From Firmicutes bacterium UBA5774 (GTDB lineage: Bacteria; Bacillota; Clostridia; Peptostreptococcales; Anaerovoracaceae), in assembly GCA_002418625.1 (NCBI GenBank), contig DIEM01000010.1, positions 1 to 11,779 of the forward strand: a DNA stretch of 11,779 nucleotides, read 5' to 3'. The translations under genes were made by a program, and so were the position numbers. This document shows, piece after piece, positions 1-6,224 of the stretch (positions within the stretch are counted from its first letter, which is position 1; each line of letters begins with the position of its first letter). Under the pieces are notes generated by a model, which searched no databases, had not been told where the DNA came from, and saw only the letters and a program-made list of their open reading frames with translations.

Positions 1-1216
1 GGAGGCCGAAGCGAAGATCCTGCCTCTTGTTCAGGAGGCGGTCGGAAAGATCGTTGCGCAGAAAGAAAAAAGAGAAAATTACCTGAATACGATCGGCGAA
101 GGAAGAAAGCCCTATCTCTATCTGATCGTCGCGACCGGGAATATCTATGAAGACGTTCTGCAGGCAGAGGCGGCAGTGCGTCAGGGAGCGGATATCATCG
201 CGGTCATCAGGACAACGGGGCAAAGCCTTCTTGATTACGTGCCGTATGGCCCGACGACGGAAGGCTTCGGCGGAACCTACGCCACTCAGGAAAATTTCAG
301 GATCATGAGGAAAAAGCTGGATGAAGTCGGCGAGGAAGTGGGCCGGTACATCAGGCTGTGCAACTACAGCTCCGGCCTCTGCATGCCTGAAATCGCCGCG
401 ATGGGCGCCATCGAAAGGCTCGATGTCATGCTGAACGACGCGCTGTACGGCATTCTTTTCCGGGACATCAACATGCAGCGCACACTTGTTGACCAATTTT
501 TCTCAAGAGTCATCATCGGCTTCTCGGGCATCATCATGAACACAGGTGAAGACAACTATCTGACGACCGCCGATGCCATCGAGGAAGCCCATACCGTGCT
601 GGCTTCCCAGCTGATCAACGAGCAGTTTGCGCTCAAGGCGGGCATCTCCGAGGAACAGATGGGTCTTGGCCATGCTTTTGAAATGAATCCCGATACGGAA
701 AACGGCTTCCTGCTGGAGCTGGCCCAGGCGATCATGGCCAGGGAGATTTTCCCGAAGGCGCCTCTCAAATATATGCCGCCGACCAAGTTCATGACTGGTA
801 ACATATTCAAGGGACAGATACAGGACGCGCTGTTTAATTTCGTTTCCGTATGGTCCAACCAGGGGATCCAGCTGCTGGGAATGCTGACGGAGGCCATCCA
901 TACGCCTCATCTGCAGGACAGGATGCTGGCCATTGAAAATGCGAAATACATATTCAACAACGCTCGCGACATCGGTGATGAGATCGAGTTCAAGGAAAAC
1001 GGCATAATCCAGAAGCGGGCGCAGGAGGTTCTGGCTTCTGCGGAGCAAATGCTCTGGGAGATCGAAAAGGAAGGCCTGTTCTCCACGATAGAAAAGGGGA
1101 AATTCGCGGGCGTGAAGCGTCCGAAGGATGGCGGCAAGGGCCTGCACGGCGTTGCGCTCAAGGATGAGCAGTATTTCAACCCATTTATTGCCCTGATGCT
1201 TGGAGGTGAAAAATAA
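1..1216 (+). CDS. kamD: Lysine 5,6-aminomutase alpha subunit, 5' end missing
   Basis: This is the large catalytic subunit of the adenosylcobalamin- and PLP-dependent enzyme that moves the terminal amino group of L-beta-lysine (giving 3,5-diaminohexanoate) or D-lysine to the neighbouring carbon in cytoplasmic lysine fermentation. The frame is open from base 2, so the gene starts upstream of the window. The visible part is 404 codons, against about 515 residues in known KamD, so roughly the first fifth is missing. Family recognition rests on a highly conserved block at about 200-310, containing TTGQSLLDYVPYGPTTEGFGG and then TYATQENFR, part of the TIM-barrel core. The C-terminal tail (GLHGVALKDEQYFNPFI) is also family-like. 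The TAA stop shares its last A with the ATG of kamE, so translation is probably coupled; the kamE ribosome site GGAGGTG lies inside the end of this gene. Ornithine 4,5-aminomutase is the main alternative, but it carries the B12 domain in its large subunit, unlike this pair. Function is inferred from family similarity. Confidence 0.93.
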   Translation, partial: EAEAKILPLVQEAVGKIVAQKEKRENYLNTIGEGRKPYLYLIVATGNIYEDVLQAEAAVRQGADIIAVIRTTGQSLLDYVPYGPTTEGFGGTYATQENFRIMRKKLDEVGEEVGRYIRLCNYSSGLCMPEIAAMGAIERLDVMLNDALYGILFRDINMQRTLVDQFFSRVIIGFSGIIMNTGEDNYLTTADAIEEAHTVLASQLINEQFALKAGISEEQMGLGHAFEMNPDTENGFLLELAQAIMAREIFPKAPLKYMPPTKFMTGNIFKGQIQDALFNFVSVWSNQGIQLLGMLTEAIHTPHLQDRMLAIENAKYIFNNARDIGDEIEFKENGIIQKRAQEVLASAEQMLWEIEKEGLFSTIEKGKFAGVKRPKDGGKGLHGVALKDEQYFNPFIALMLGGEK

Positions 1217-1971
1217 TGTCGGATATCGCAAAGGTCGATCTTACAAAAGTCAAGCCTTACGGGGACACGCTCAACGACGGCATGATACAGCTCAGTTTCT
1301 CGCTGCCAGTCCCGTTCGGCGAGGAAGCGAATGAAGCAGCCAAAACGCTGGCAAGAAAAATGGGCCTGGAGGAGCCGGCGGTCGTCTGCTCGAAGGATCT
1401 GGGCGTGGGATACACGTATGTCATCATGTACGGCAAATGCCAGCATACCGTGGATTTCACATCGATCAAGGTGACGAAGATCGAAGTGGAGGTCATGGAT
1501 AAATATGAAGTCGAAAAATATATAAAAGAGAATATCAGGAGAGATGTTGTGATCCTGGGCGCGTGCACGGGCACAGACGCCCACACGGTCGGGATCGACG
1601 CGATCATAAACATGAAAGGCTTTCACGGGCATTATGGCCTGGAGCGCTATAAAGGGATAGAAGCCTACAATCTGGGCAGCCAGGTGGCAAACGAGACGCT
1701 GGTGGCGAAGGCCATCGAGCTGAACGCCGACGCGATACTGGTTTCCCAGGTCGTCACACAGAAGGATGTCCATATCCCCAATTTGACTCAGCTTGTCGAA
1801 CTTCTGGAAGCGGAAGGCATCCGCGACAAGGTTGTGCTGGTCTGCGGAGGCCCGAGACTGTCCCACGAGCTGGCTCAGGAGCTCGGCTATGACGCGGGAT
1901 TCGGCGCAGGCTCGTATGCGGAGGACGTGGCTTCCTTCGTCGTCACCGAAATGGTGAAACGCAAGCTGTAG
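1216..1971 (+). CDS. kamE: Lysine 5,6-aminomutase beta subunit (B12-binding)
   Basis: This is the small subunit, which holds adenosylcobalamin in a Rossmann-type domain and supplies the lysine that anchors PLP. The product is 251 residues. An N-terminal dimerisation region (about 1-105) is followed by the B12 domain (about 108-250). The DxHxxG cobalamin motif is DAHTVG at 121-126, with His123 as the expected lower cobalt ligand. Lys134 lies exactly 11 residues after that His. This is the same spacing as His133 and Lys144 in the characterised Acetoanaerobium (Clostridium) sticklandii enzyme, so Lys134 is the likely PLP Schiff-base residue. Further B12-domain landmarks are the SQVVTQ strand near 180 and the VCGGPR loop near 212. 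The start ATG overlaps the kamD stop and sits 7 nt after GGAGGTG (1202-1208). Together with KamD this should form the alpha2beta2 enzyme. No truncation or missing key residue is seen. Confidence 0.95.
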   Translation: MSDIAKVDLTKVKPYGDTLNDGMIQLSFSLPVPFGEEANEAAKTLARKMGLEEPAVVCSKDLGVGYTYVIMYGKCQHTVDFTSIKVTKIEVEVMDKYEVEKYIKENIRRDVVILGACTGTDAHTVGIDAIINMKGFHGHYGLERYKGIEAYNLGSQVANETLVAKAIELNADAILVSQVVTQKDVHIPNLTQLVELLEAEGIRDKVVLVCGGPRLSHELAQELGYDAGFGAGSYAEDVASFVVTEMVKRKL

Positions 1972-1974
1972 CTA

Positions 1975-2001
1975 TTGACTTGCTTTATCGGTCACTATAG
2001 A
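1975..2001 (+). promoter_or_regulatory. Weak candidate promoter before the CoA-transferase genes
   Basis: A TTGACT hexamer (1975-1980) begins 3 bases after the kamE stop and resembles a sigma-A -35 element. TATAGA (1996-2001) could serve as -10, but the spacing is only 15 bp, shorter than the usual 17. The sequence CTATAGACTTTATAG (1995-2009) is a small inverted repeat with 5-bp arms. A promoter here would let the CoA-transferase be expressed apart from kamDE, but the poor spacing keeps this tentative. Confidence 0.25.
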
Positions 2002-2014
2002 CTTTATAGCAAAG

Positions 2015-2034
2015 GCTGCGCCGGCAGGCGCGGC
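2015..2034 (+). other. GC-rich hairpin just upstream of the atoD ribosome site
   Basis: GCTGCGCC (2015-2022) pairs with GGCGCGGC (2027-2034) across a GGCA loop: eight base pairs with one G-U. No T tract follows, so it does not look like an intrinsic terminator. It ends 3 nt before the AAGGAGG Shine-Dalgarno (2038-2044). It could stabilise a processed mRNA 5' end or tune translation of the CoA-transferase; both roles are inference. Confidence 0.5.
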
Positions 2035-2054
2035 AGTAAGGAGGTCCAGCATCT

Positions 2055-2723
2055 ATGAAAAACAAGATTAAGACTGTCGAAGAAGCGATCGCGCCGATCA
2101 GGGACGGAGCCGTGATCATGGTCGGAGGCTTCATGGGAACGGGCACACCCGAAATCCTTATAGACGCGCTGGTCGAAAAGGGCGTCAAAGACTTGACGAT
2201 CATCTGCAATGACGGCGGATATCCGGGCAGGGGAGTCGCCAAGCTCATCACTAATGGACAGGTCAGGAAATTGATCGCATCCCATGTCGGGTTGAATCCT
2301 GAAGTCGGACAGCACATGGTGGCGGGACAGCTGGAAGTGGTTCTGGTGCCGCAGGGTACGCTTGCAGAGCGGATCAGGGCGGCCGGAGCCGGCCTTGGCG
2401 GGTTCCTGACGCCGACTGGCGTCGGCACCATCGTGGCGGAAGGCAAGCAGGTCATCAGCGTCGAGGGCAGGGACTATCTGCTTGAATTGCCGTTGAGAGC
2501 CGATTTCGCGCTGATCAGGGGCTCTGTCACAGATAAGAAGGGAAATATTTGGTACGCGAAATCGACCAGGAATTTCAATACACATATGGCTACCGCAGCG
2601 GAAACGGTCATCGTGGCGACAGAGAAAATCGTTGAGATCGGCGAGATAGAAGCAGAGAACATCGCCACACCCGGGATATTTGTAACAACCATCGTGGGAG
2701 GTGAAACACCATGGCAGATATAA
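2055..2723 (+). CDS. atoD: Acetoacetate/butyrate CoA-transferase, alpha subunit (AtoD/CtfA type)
   Basis: This is the alpha subunit of a family I 3-oxoacid CoA-transferase. In lysine fermentation the known role is moving CoA from butyryl-CoA to acetoacetate, which releases butyrate and regenerates acetoacetyl-CoA. The product is 222 residues, the normal size (E. coli AtoD is about 220). The family I signature for this subunit is seen at 17-32: DG, three hydrophobic residues, GGF, then GTGTP. The ATG is preceded by AAGGAGG (2038-2044) with 10 nt spacing. The gene ends 13 bp inside the start of the beta-subunit gene, a common arrangement for subunits made in equal amounts. Substrate assignment comes from the neighbouring kamDE genes. 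Other short-chain acyl pairs (acetate, beta-keto acids) are possible, because the fold alone does not set the substrate. Confidence 0.88.
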   Translation: MKNKIKTVEEAIAPIRDGAVIMVGGFMGTGTPEILIDALVEKGVKDLTIICNDGGYPGRGVAKLITNGQVRKLIASHVGLNPEVGQHMVAGQLEVVLVPQGTLAERIRAAGAGLGGFLTPTGVGTIVAEGKQVISVEGRDYLLELPLRADFALIRGSVTDKKGNIWYAKSTRNFNTHMATAAETVIVATEKIVEIGEIEAENIATPGIFVTTIVGGETPWQI

Positions 2724-3361
2724 AAGAGATCATCGCGAGAAGAGTCGCGCAGGAATTGAAGGACGGGGACGTCGTCAATCTCGGCATCGGCCTTCCGACT
2801 ATGGTGGCCAATTACATACCCCATGACTATGACGTCACATTCCAGTCCGAAAACGGGTTTGTCGGCCTTGGGCCGGCGCCTGAAAAAGGCAAGGAGGACG
2901 TCGATATCATCAACGCCGGCGCGCAATATGTCACCGTTAAGCCGGGGGCTGCATATTTCGACAGTGCCACATCCTTTGGCATCATCAGGGGCAGACATGT
3001 GGATGCCACGGTGCTCGGCTCGCTGCAGGTGGATGAAGAAGGGAATCTTGCAAACTGGATCATTCCTGGCGTCATGCTGCCGGGAATGGGCGGAGCCATG
3101 GATCTGGTCGTCGGGGCAAAAAAGGTCATCATCGCGATGCAGCATACGAACAAAGGGCAGCGCAAGATCCTGAGACGCTGCACGCTGCCGTTCACGGCGC
3201 TGAAGGTCGTCAACATGATCGTGACTGAAATGGGCGTCATGCATGTGACGGAGCTGGGGCTGGTATTGACGGAGATCAATCCCGAATACACCATTGAGCA
3301 GGTGCAGGAGGCTACCGAAGCGAAGCTCATGATCAGCCCGGGGCTGAAAAATATGATATAG
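2711..3361 (+). CDS. atoA: Acetoacetate/butyrate CoA-transferase, beta subunit (AtoA/CtfB type)
   Basis: This is the beta subunit, which carries the catalytic glutamate that forms the acyl-anhydride and then the covalent glutamyl-CoA intermediate. The product is 216 residues, equal to E. coli AtoA. The signature FQSENGFVG is at 44-52, so Glu47 is the expected nucleophile. The upstream NLGIGLPT (23-30) is the conserved glycine-rich turn near the active site. The start overlaps the alpha-subunit gene and has GGAGGTG (2697-2703) 7 nt before the ATG, so translational coupling is likely. It is the last gene of the lysine-fermentation block; a strong hairpin follows about 50 bp later. Confidence is high for family and subunit, moderate for the exact acyl substrate. 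Confidence 0.9.
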   Translation: MADIKEIIARRVAQELKDGDVVNLGIGLPTMVANYIPHDYDVTFQSENGFVGLGPAPEKGKEDVDIINAGAQYVTVKPGAAYFDSATSFGIIRGRHVDATVLGSLQVDEEGNLANWIIPGVMLPGMGGAMDLVVGAKKVIIAMQHTNKGQRKILRRCTLPFTALKVVNMIVTEMGVMHVTELGLVLTEINPEYTIEQVQEATEAKLMISPGLKNMI

Positions 3362-3414
3362 GACACAGATTACAATCAAAATAAGGATAAATCAATCTTA
3401 AACAAGCGGTCAAC

Positions 3415-3452
3415 AGGTCCCTTCGGCGCAGTGCTGGAGGGATCTTTGCGTT
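3415..3452 (+). terminator. Probable intrinsic terminator of the lysine/CoA-transferase unit
   Basis: A long imperfect hairpin pairs 3415-3428 with 3432-3445: 14 pairs including four G-U, with a 3-nt CAG loop. The 5' arm contains GGTCCCTTCGGCG and the 3' arm TGCTGGAGGGATC. It runs into TTTGCGTT, a modest T-rich tail. It lies about 55 bp after the atoA stop and before the phoP promoter, which is where a terminator is expected. The interrupted T tract makes full efficiency uncertain. Confidence 0.6.
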
Positions 3453-3497
3453 GACGGCGGCACGGTGCGGGAGGAATTTTTGCGTTGACGGCGGCAC
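3431..3497 (+). repeat. Two-copy 34-bp tandem repeat over the terminator 3' arm
   Basis: Bases 3431-3463 and 3465-3497 match at 30 of 33 positions with a 34-bp period. The last 19 bases, TTTGCGTTGACGGCGGCAC, are identical in both copies (3445-3463 and 3479-3497). Copy one includes the 3' arm and tail of the terminator hairpin. Copy two has no matching 5' arm next to it. No coding frame uses the region. A local duplication by replication slippage is the simplest explanation. Confidence 0.85.
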
Positions 3498-3508
3498 AGA
3501 GGCAACGC
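3482..3508. repeat. Inverted repeat after the tandem duplication
   Basis: GCGTTG (3482-3487, inside repeat copy two) is complemented by CAACGC (3503-3508), leaving a 15-nt loop. No T tract follows. It may be a secondary fold of the transcript end or chance in GC-rich sequence. Confidence 0.3.
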
Positions 3509-3513
3509 GGCTG

Positions 3514-3585
3514 CTAAACTAAATTTAACAGAGAATGCTGAAATTTAACAATTCGCTAACACTTTCTTAACAACGATATTATAAT
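3514..3585 (+). promoter_or_regulatory. PhoP-box promoter of phoPR
   Basis: TTAACA (3545-3550), CTAACA (3556-3561) and TTAACA (3567-3572) recur with an exact 11-bp period. This matches the Bacillus subtilis PhoP box, where TT(A/T/C)A(C/T)A-like hexamers are separated by about 5 bp. A perfect -10 TATAAT follows at 3580-3585, and no good -35 is present, as expected of an activator-dependent promoter. A further TTAACA at 3525-3530, with a weak CTAAAC 11 bp before it (3514-3519), lies out of phase by 2 bp. Transcription would start near 3592, giving a leader of about 33 nt before the phoP ATG. The reading is autoregulation of phoPR by phosphorylated PhoP. Confidence 0.82.
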
Positions 3586-3624
3586 ATGGTTATATATAAC
3601 AAAAATTTGACGCGAGGTGAAGAT

Positions 3625-4320
3625 ATGGCGAAAATCCTTGTCATTGAAGATGACAGCAATATCAGCGAGCTGATATCCTACAACCTGCAGGAAAACGGCT
3701 ACGAGACCGTACAGGCCTTTGACGGCAATACGGGCTTGAAGCTTGCGCTCGAAGAGGCTCCTGATCTCATCCTGCTGGATATCATGCTGCCCGGAAAGAA
3801 CGGTGTGGATATTTGCCGCGAGCTGCGCGAGACATATCACCGTTCGGCGCCGATCATCATGCTGACGGCCAAGGGAGAAGAGATCGACAAGATCCTCGGG
3901 CTCGAATTCGGCGCGGACGACTATATCACAAAGCCTTTCAGCGTCAGGGAGCTCATGGCGAGGACCAAGGCGGTGCTCAGGCGGTTTGAGAATGCCGAAG
4001 CGGCTGAACAGCCGCCCGTAAAAGCCGGCGCCGCAGTCATTGTGGTCAATGATCTTACGATCGATACCGACCGCCATGAGGTAATGGTCGGCGATGAGAC
4101 TATCGAACTGACATTCAAGGAGTTCGAGCTTTTAAGAGCGCTGGCTTCAAATAAGGGGAAAGTCATTACAAGGGAATTTCTGCTGGACACCGTATGGGGA
4201 TTCGAGTATATCGGCGAGACCCGGACCGTGGATGTGCATGTCAGATATTTAAGGCGAAAGCTCGGACGGGCAGGGGATTATATTCAGACCGTCAGAGGCG
4301 TCGGCTATAAAATTCAGTAG
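3625..4320 (+). CDS. phoP: Phosphate-response regulator PhoP (OmpR/PhoB family)
   Basis: This is a cytoplasmic transcription factor of a two-component system, phosphorylated by the kinase encoded next to it and binding PhoP boxes under phosphate limitation. The product is 231 residues, the usual size. The receiver domain (about 2-120) has the acidic pair Asp9/Asp10, phosphoacceptor Asp52 (in LLDIMLPG), Thr81 and Lys103 (in ITKPF), so it is complete. The winged-helix DNA-binding domain (about 132-231) shows the OmpR-type recognition region (TRTVDVHVRYLRRKLG) and the terminal VRGVGYKI hairpin. I chose ATG 3625 because GAGGTGA (3614-3620) precedes it and MAKILVIEDD is the canonical N-terminus. 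An in-frame ATG at 3586 abuts the -10 element and would lie upstream of the transcript start. The gene is 12 bp upstream of phoR, with PhoP boxes before it and before pstS. The family also includes WalR-type paralogs; the pst neighbours decide for PhoP (also called PhoB). Confidence 0.93.
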   Translation: MAKILVIEDDSNISELISYNLQENGYETVQAFDGNTGLKLALEEAPDLILLDIMLPGKNGVDICRELRETYHRSAPIIMLTAKGEEIDKILGLEFGADDYITKPFSVRELMARTKAVLRRFENAEAAEQPPVKAGAAVIVVNDLTIDTDRHEVMVGDETIELTFKEFELLRALASNKGKVITREFLLDTVWGFEYIGETRTVDVHVRYLRRKLGRAGDYIQTVRGVGYKIQ

Positions 4321-4332
4321 AGGGGTGAAAAT

Positions 4333-6078
4333 ATGAGACGCAAGATCCTGATATATTCCATCGTCCTGATCCTGGTCAGTGTTGCAATCACGAGCATGAT
4401 TTTTATCAGGACCGCCATACGGAATTCGGAAAATGAAAATATTGATGAAATGAAGAATTATGCAAGCCTGATAAACCGCGCCATCGACGAAGATCTGTCG
4501 AAGGGCGTGGAGCCGGACTATGCTATGTATGCAGTGAATTTTGGCCGGGAGATCGGTGAAAGAGTCACACTGGTGGATGCCGACGGCAGCGTCATCGGAG
4601 ATTCCTACAAGGGTGCCGATTATGTCGATATGGAAAATCATAAGTACCGCGAGGAAATAAAAGTGGCGCTGAAGGGCGGCATCGGCATCAGCATACGTGA
4701 AAGCGGAACCTTCGATAGAAAATTTGTCTATGTGGCGGTGCCTCTTTTTCGTGATGGCCGGGTGGTTATGATCACCAGGGCCGCCATGGAGATCGACCAG
4801 GTCGAGATCATCAATGACTTTATTGTCAGAACCGCTCTGCTTTCAGCCGCAGCGGGTATTTTTGCCGCCGTGCTGCTGAGCCTTTTCTATACGGGGAGGC
4901 TGATCAAGCCTGTGGGCGCCATTATGGAAACAGCATCCAGAATATCCGGAGGCAAGTATGATGAGCGCATTTTCATCAAGACCGGAGATGAACTTGAGGC
5001 CATCGCGGCAAAGGTCAATGAGACGGCGCAGATCCTCGGCTCCACAATCAGCGAGCTTTCAGACAGAAACAGCAAGATGAACTCGGTGCTGTACAGCATG
5101 AAAGAGGCACTGATCGCCGTCGACAATGATTTCAATGTCATTTTGACCAATAACGCCGCCCGTGAAATGTTCGGCATGACGGACGGGGACCTTAGCGTCC
5201 ATCTGCTGAGAGCGCTCCGAAGCAGCCAGTTATATGAAGCGTTCAAGAGGGTGGTCAACGACAAGTATATCGGGGATCAGGAAATTGAATTGGAAAATGA
5301 CAGGATATACAGGATCAAGACGGTCATGATCAGCGATCAGGCATCAGGCAAAGACCTTGGTATCATGGCACTGATCGAGGACATTACGGATTATAAAAAG
5401 ATGGAGAATATAAGAAGGGATTTCGTCGCTAATGTTTCTCACGAGCTGAAGACGCCGCTGACGTCGATCGCTGGCTTTGTGGAGACGCTTCAGGCGGGCG
5501 CGGCGGAGGATCCGGCGCTTCGGGCCAGATTTCTGGATATCATAGCGATTGAAAGCGCCAGGCTGAAGAGGCTGATAGAGGATATACTCATCATATCCGA
5601 CATCGAACGCGGCCGCGAAACCAGAACGGACACGCCGATCGATGTTAAAGAGGCCATCGGCGAAACGATCAGGTCGATCGCCCCAGTGATCACGGAAAAG
5701 AATATGAAAGTCGTCAAGGACTTTGAAGACGGGGAGATCACGATCCTGGGCAATCCTGACCGGTTCAAGCAGATGATGGTGAACCTGATCGAGAACGCGG
5801 TCAAGTATTCCGATCCAGGAAAGGAAGTCAGGATAACGGCTGCAAAAAAATACGGCAAGGTCCATATCATCGTCAAGGACAACGGATACGGGATTCCCGA
5901 GGAGCATCTTTCGAGGATTTTCGAACGGTTTTACAGGCTTGAAGAGTCGCGGTCCCAAAAGGAAGGCGGCACGGGTCTCGGGCTGGCCATCGTCAAGCAT
6001 ATCGTCAAGCTGTTCGAGGGTGAGATCTATGTCAAGAGCAAAGTCGGGGAAGGATCTGAATTCACGATCATTTTATAA
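4333..6078 (+). CDS. phoR: Phosphate-sensing histidine kinase PhoR
   Basis: This membrane sensor kinase is the partner of PhoP and autophosphorylates on a histidine before phosphotransfer. It has 581 residues. TM1 is about 4-25, an extracytoplasmic sensor region about 30-162, and TM2 about 163-187. HAMP is about 188-240 (IKPVGAIMETASRISGGKYDERI region) and PAS about 247-352. The HisKA H-box FVANVSHELKTPLTS has His370, and the ATPase domain is about 470-581. The ATP-site boxes are intact: N-box Asn484 and Asn488, G1 DNGYG 516-520, F-box near 530, G2 GGTGLGLA 545-552. The sensor region has the ENHKYREEI...YVAVPLF pattern of Cache-like domains common in Firmicutes PhoR. ATG 4333 follows GGGGTGA (4322-4328). 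Transcription probably continues from phoP. Signals usually come through PstSCAB-PhoU, encoded just downstream. The exact ligand of the external domain is unknown. Confidence 0.92.
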   Translation: MRRKILIYSIVLILVSVAITSMIFIRTAIRNSENENIDEMKNYASLINRAIDEDLSKGVEPDYAMYAVNFGREIGERVTLVDADGSVIGDSYKGADYVDMENHKYREEIKVALKGGIGISIRESGTFDRKFVYVAVPLFRDGRVVMITRAAMEIDQVEIINDFIVRTALLSAAAGIFAAVLLSLFYTGRLIKPVGAIMETASRISGGKYDERIFIKTGDELEAIAAKVNETAQILGSTISELSDRNSKMNSVLYSMKEALIAVDNDFNVILTNNAAREMFGMTDGDLSVHLLRALRSSQLYEAFKRVVNDKYIGDQEIELENDRIYRIKTVMISDQASGKDLGIMALIEDITDYKKMENIRRDFVANVSHELKTPLTSIAGFVETLQAGAAEDPALRARFLDIIAIESARLKRLIEDILIISDIERGRETRTDTPIDVKEAIGETIRSIAPVITEKNMKVVKDFEDGEITILGNPDRFKQMMVNLIENAVKYSDPGKEVRITAAKKYGKVHIIVKDNGYGIPEEHLSRIFERFYRLEESRSQKEGGTGLGLAIVKHIVKLFEGEIYVKSKVGEGSEFTIIL

Positions 6079-6124
6079 ATGTTTTTATGCGTCCAACTTT
6101 CATTTGTCAACGGCCCGCGGATTC

Positions 6125-6178
6125 TTTACATGCTTTTAACATTCGCTTCATTTGATATTAACATTGGCGTGGTATCAT
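6125..6178 (+). promoter_or_regulatory. PhoP-box promoter of pstS
   Basis: Four hexamers lie in strict 11-bp phase: TTTACA (6125-6130), TTAACA (6136-6141), the weaker TTCATT (6147-6152) and TTAACA (6158-6163). This is the classic four-repeat PhoP core binding region. A -10-like TATCAT follows at 6173-6178, and no proper -35 is seen. The 146-bp gap between phoR and pstS has no convincing terminator, so read-through from phoPR is also possible. The site predicts strong induction of pstS and the transporter genes in low phosphate. Confidence 0.82.
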
Positions 6179-6224
6179 CAAATTGTAAAGTGAAGAAAAG
6201 TATAGAAAAGAGAGGGATAAAAAA

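Noticed and set aside
176..178. GTG as a start for the first gene
   Set aside because: The same frame is open and family-like from base 2, so the gene simply begins outside the window.
907..1866. A 319-codon minus-strand open frame over kamD and kamE
   Set aside because: It runs across two confident genes and their junction, with no family-like motifs; it is a shadow of their codon use.
1..1971. Ornithine 4,5-aminomutase as identity of the first two genes
   Set aside because: That enzyme has the B12 domain at the end of its large subunit; here the B12 domain is in the separate small subunit, as in KamDE.
2474..3379. A 301-codon minus-strand open frame over the CoA-transferase genes
   Set aside because: Both plus-strand subunits carry complete family signatures; the reverse frame has none.
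3451..3490. The two TTGACG hexamers in the tandem repeat as -35 elements
   Set aside because: No -10-like hexamer lies 16-18 bp downstream of either copy.
3431..3497. Tandem repeat as a CRISPR fragment
   Set aside because: Only two adjoining copies with no unique spacers and no cas genes; it overlaps a terminator and looks like a local duplication.
3586..3624. Earlier in-frame ATG giving PhoP 13 extra residues
   Set aside because: It touches the -10 TATAAT, lies before the expected transcript start, has no ribosome site, and the extension is not typical of the family.
6079..6124. A terminator after phoR
   Set aside because: T-rich stretches exist but no stem of useful length precedes them, so read-through into pstS cannot be excluded.
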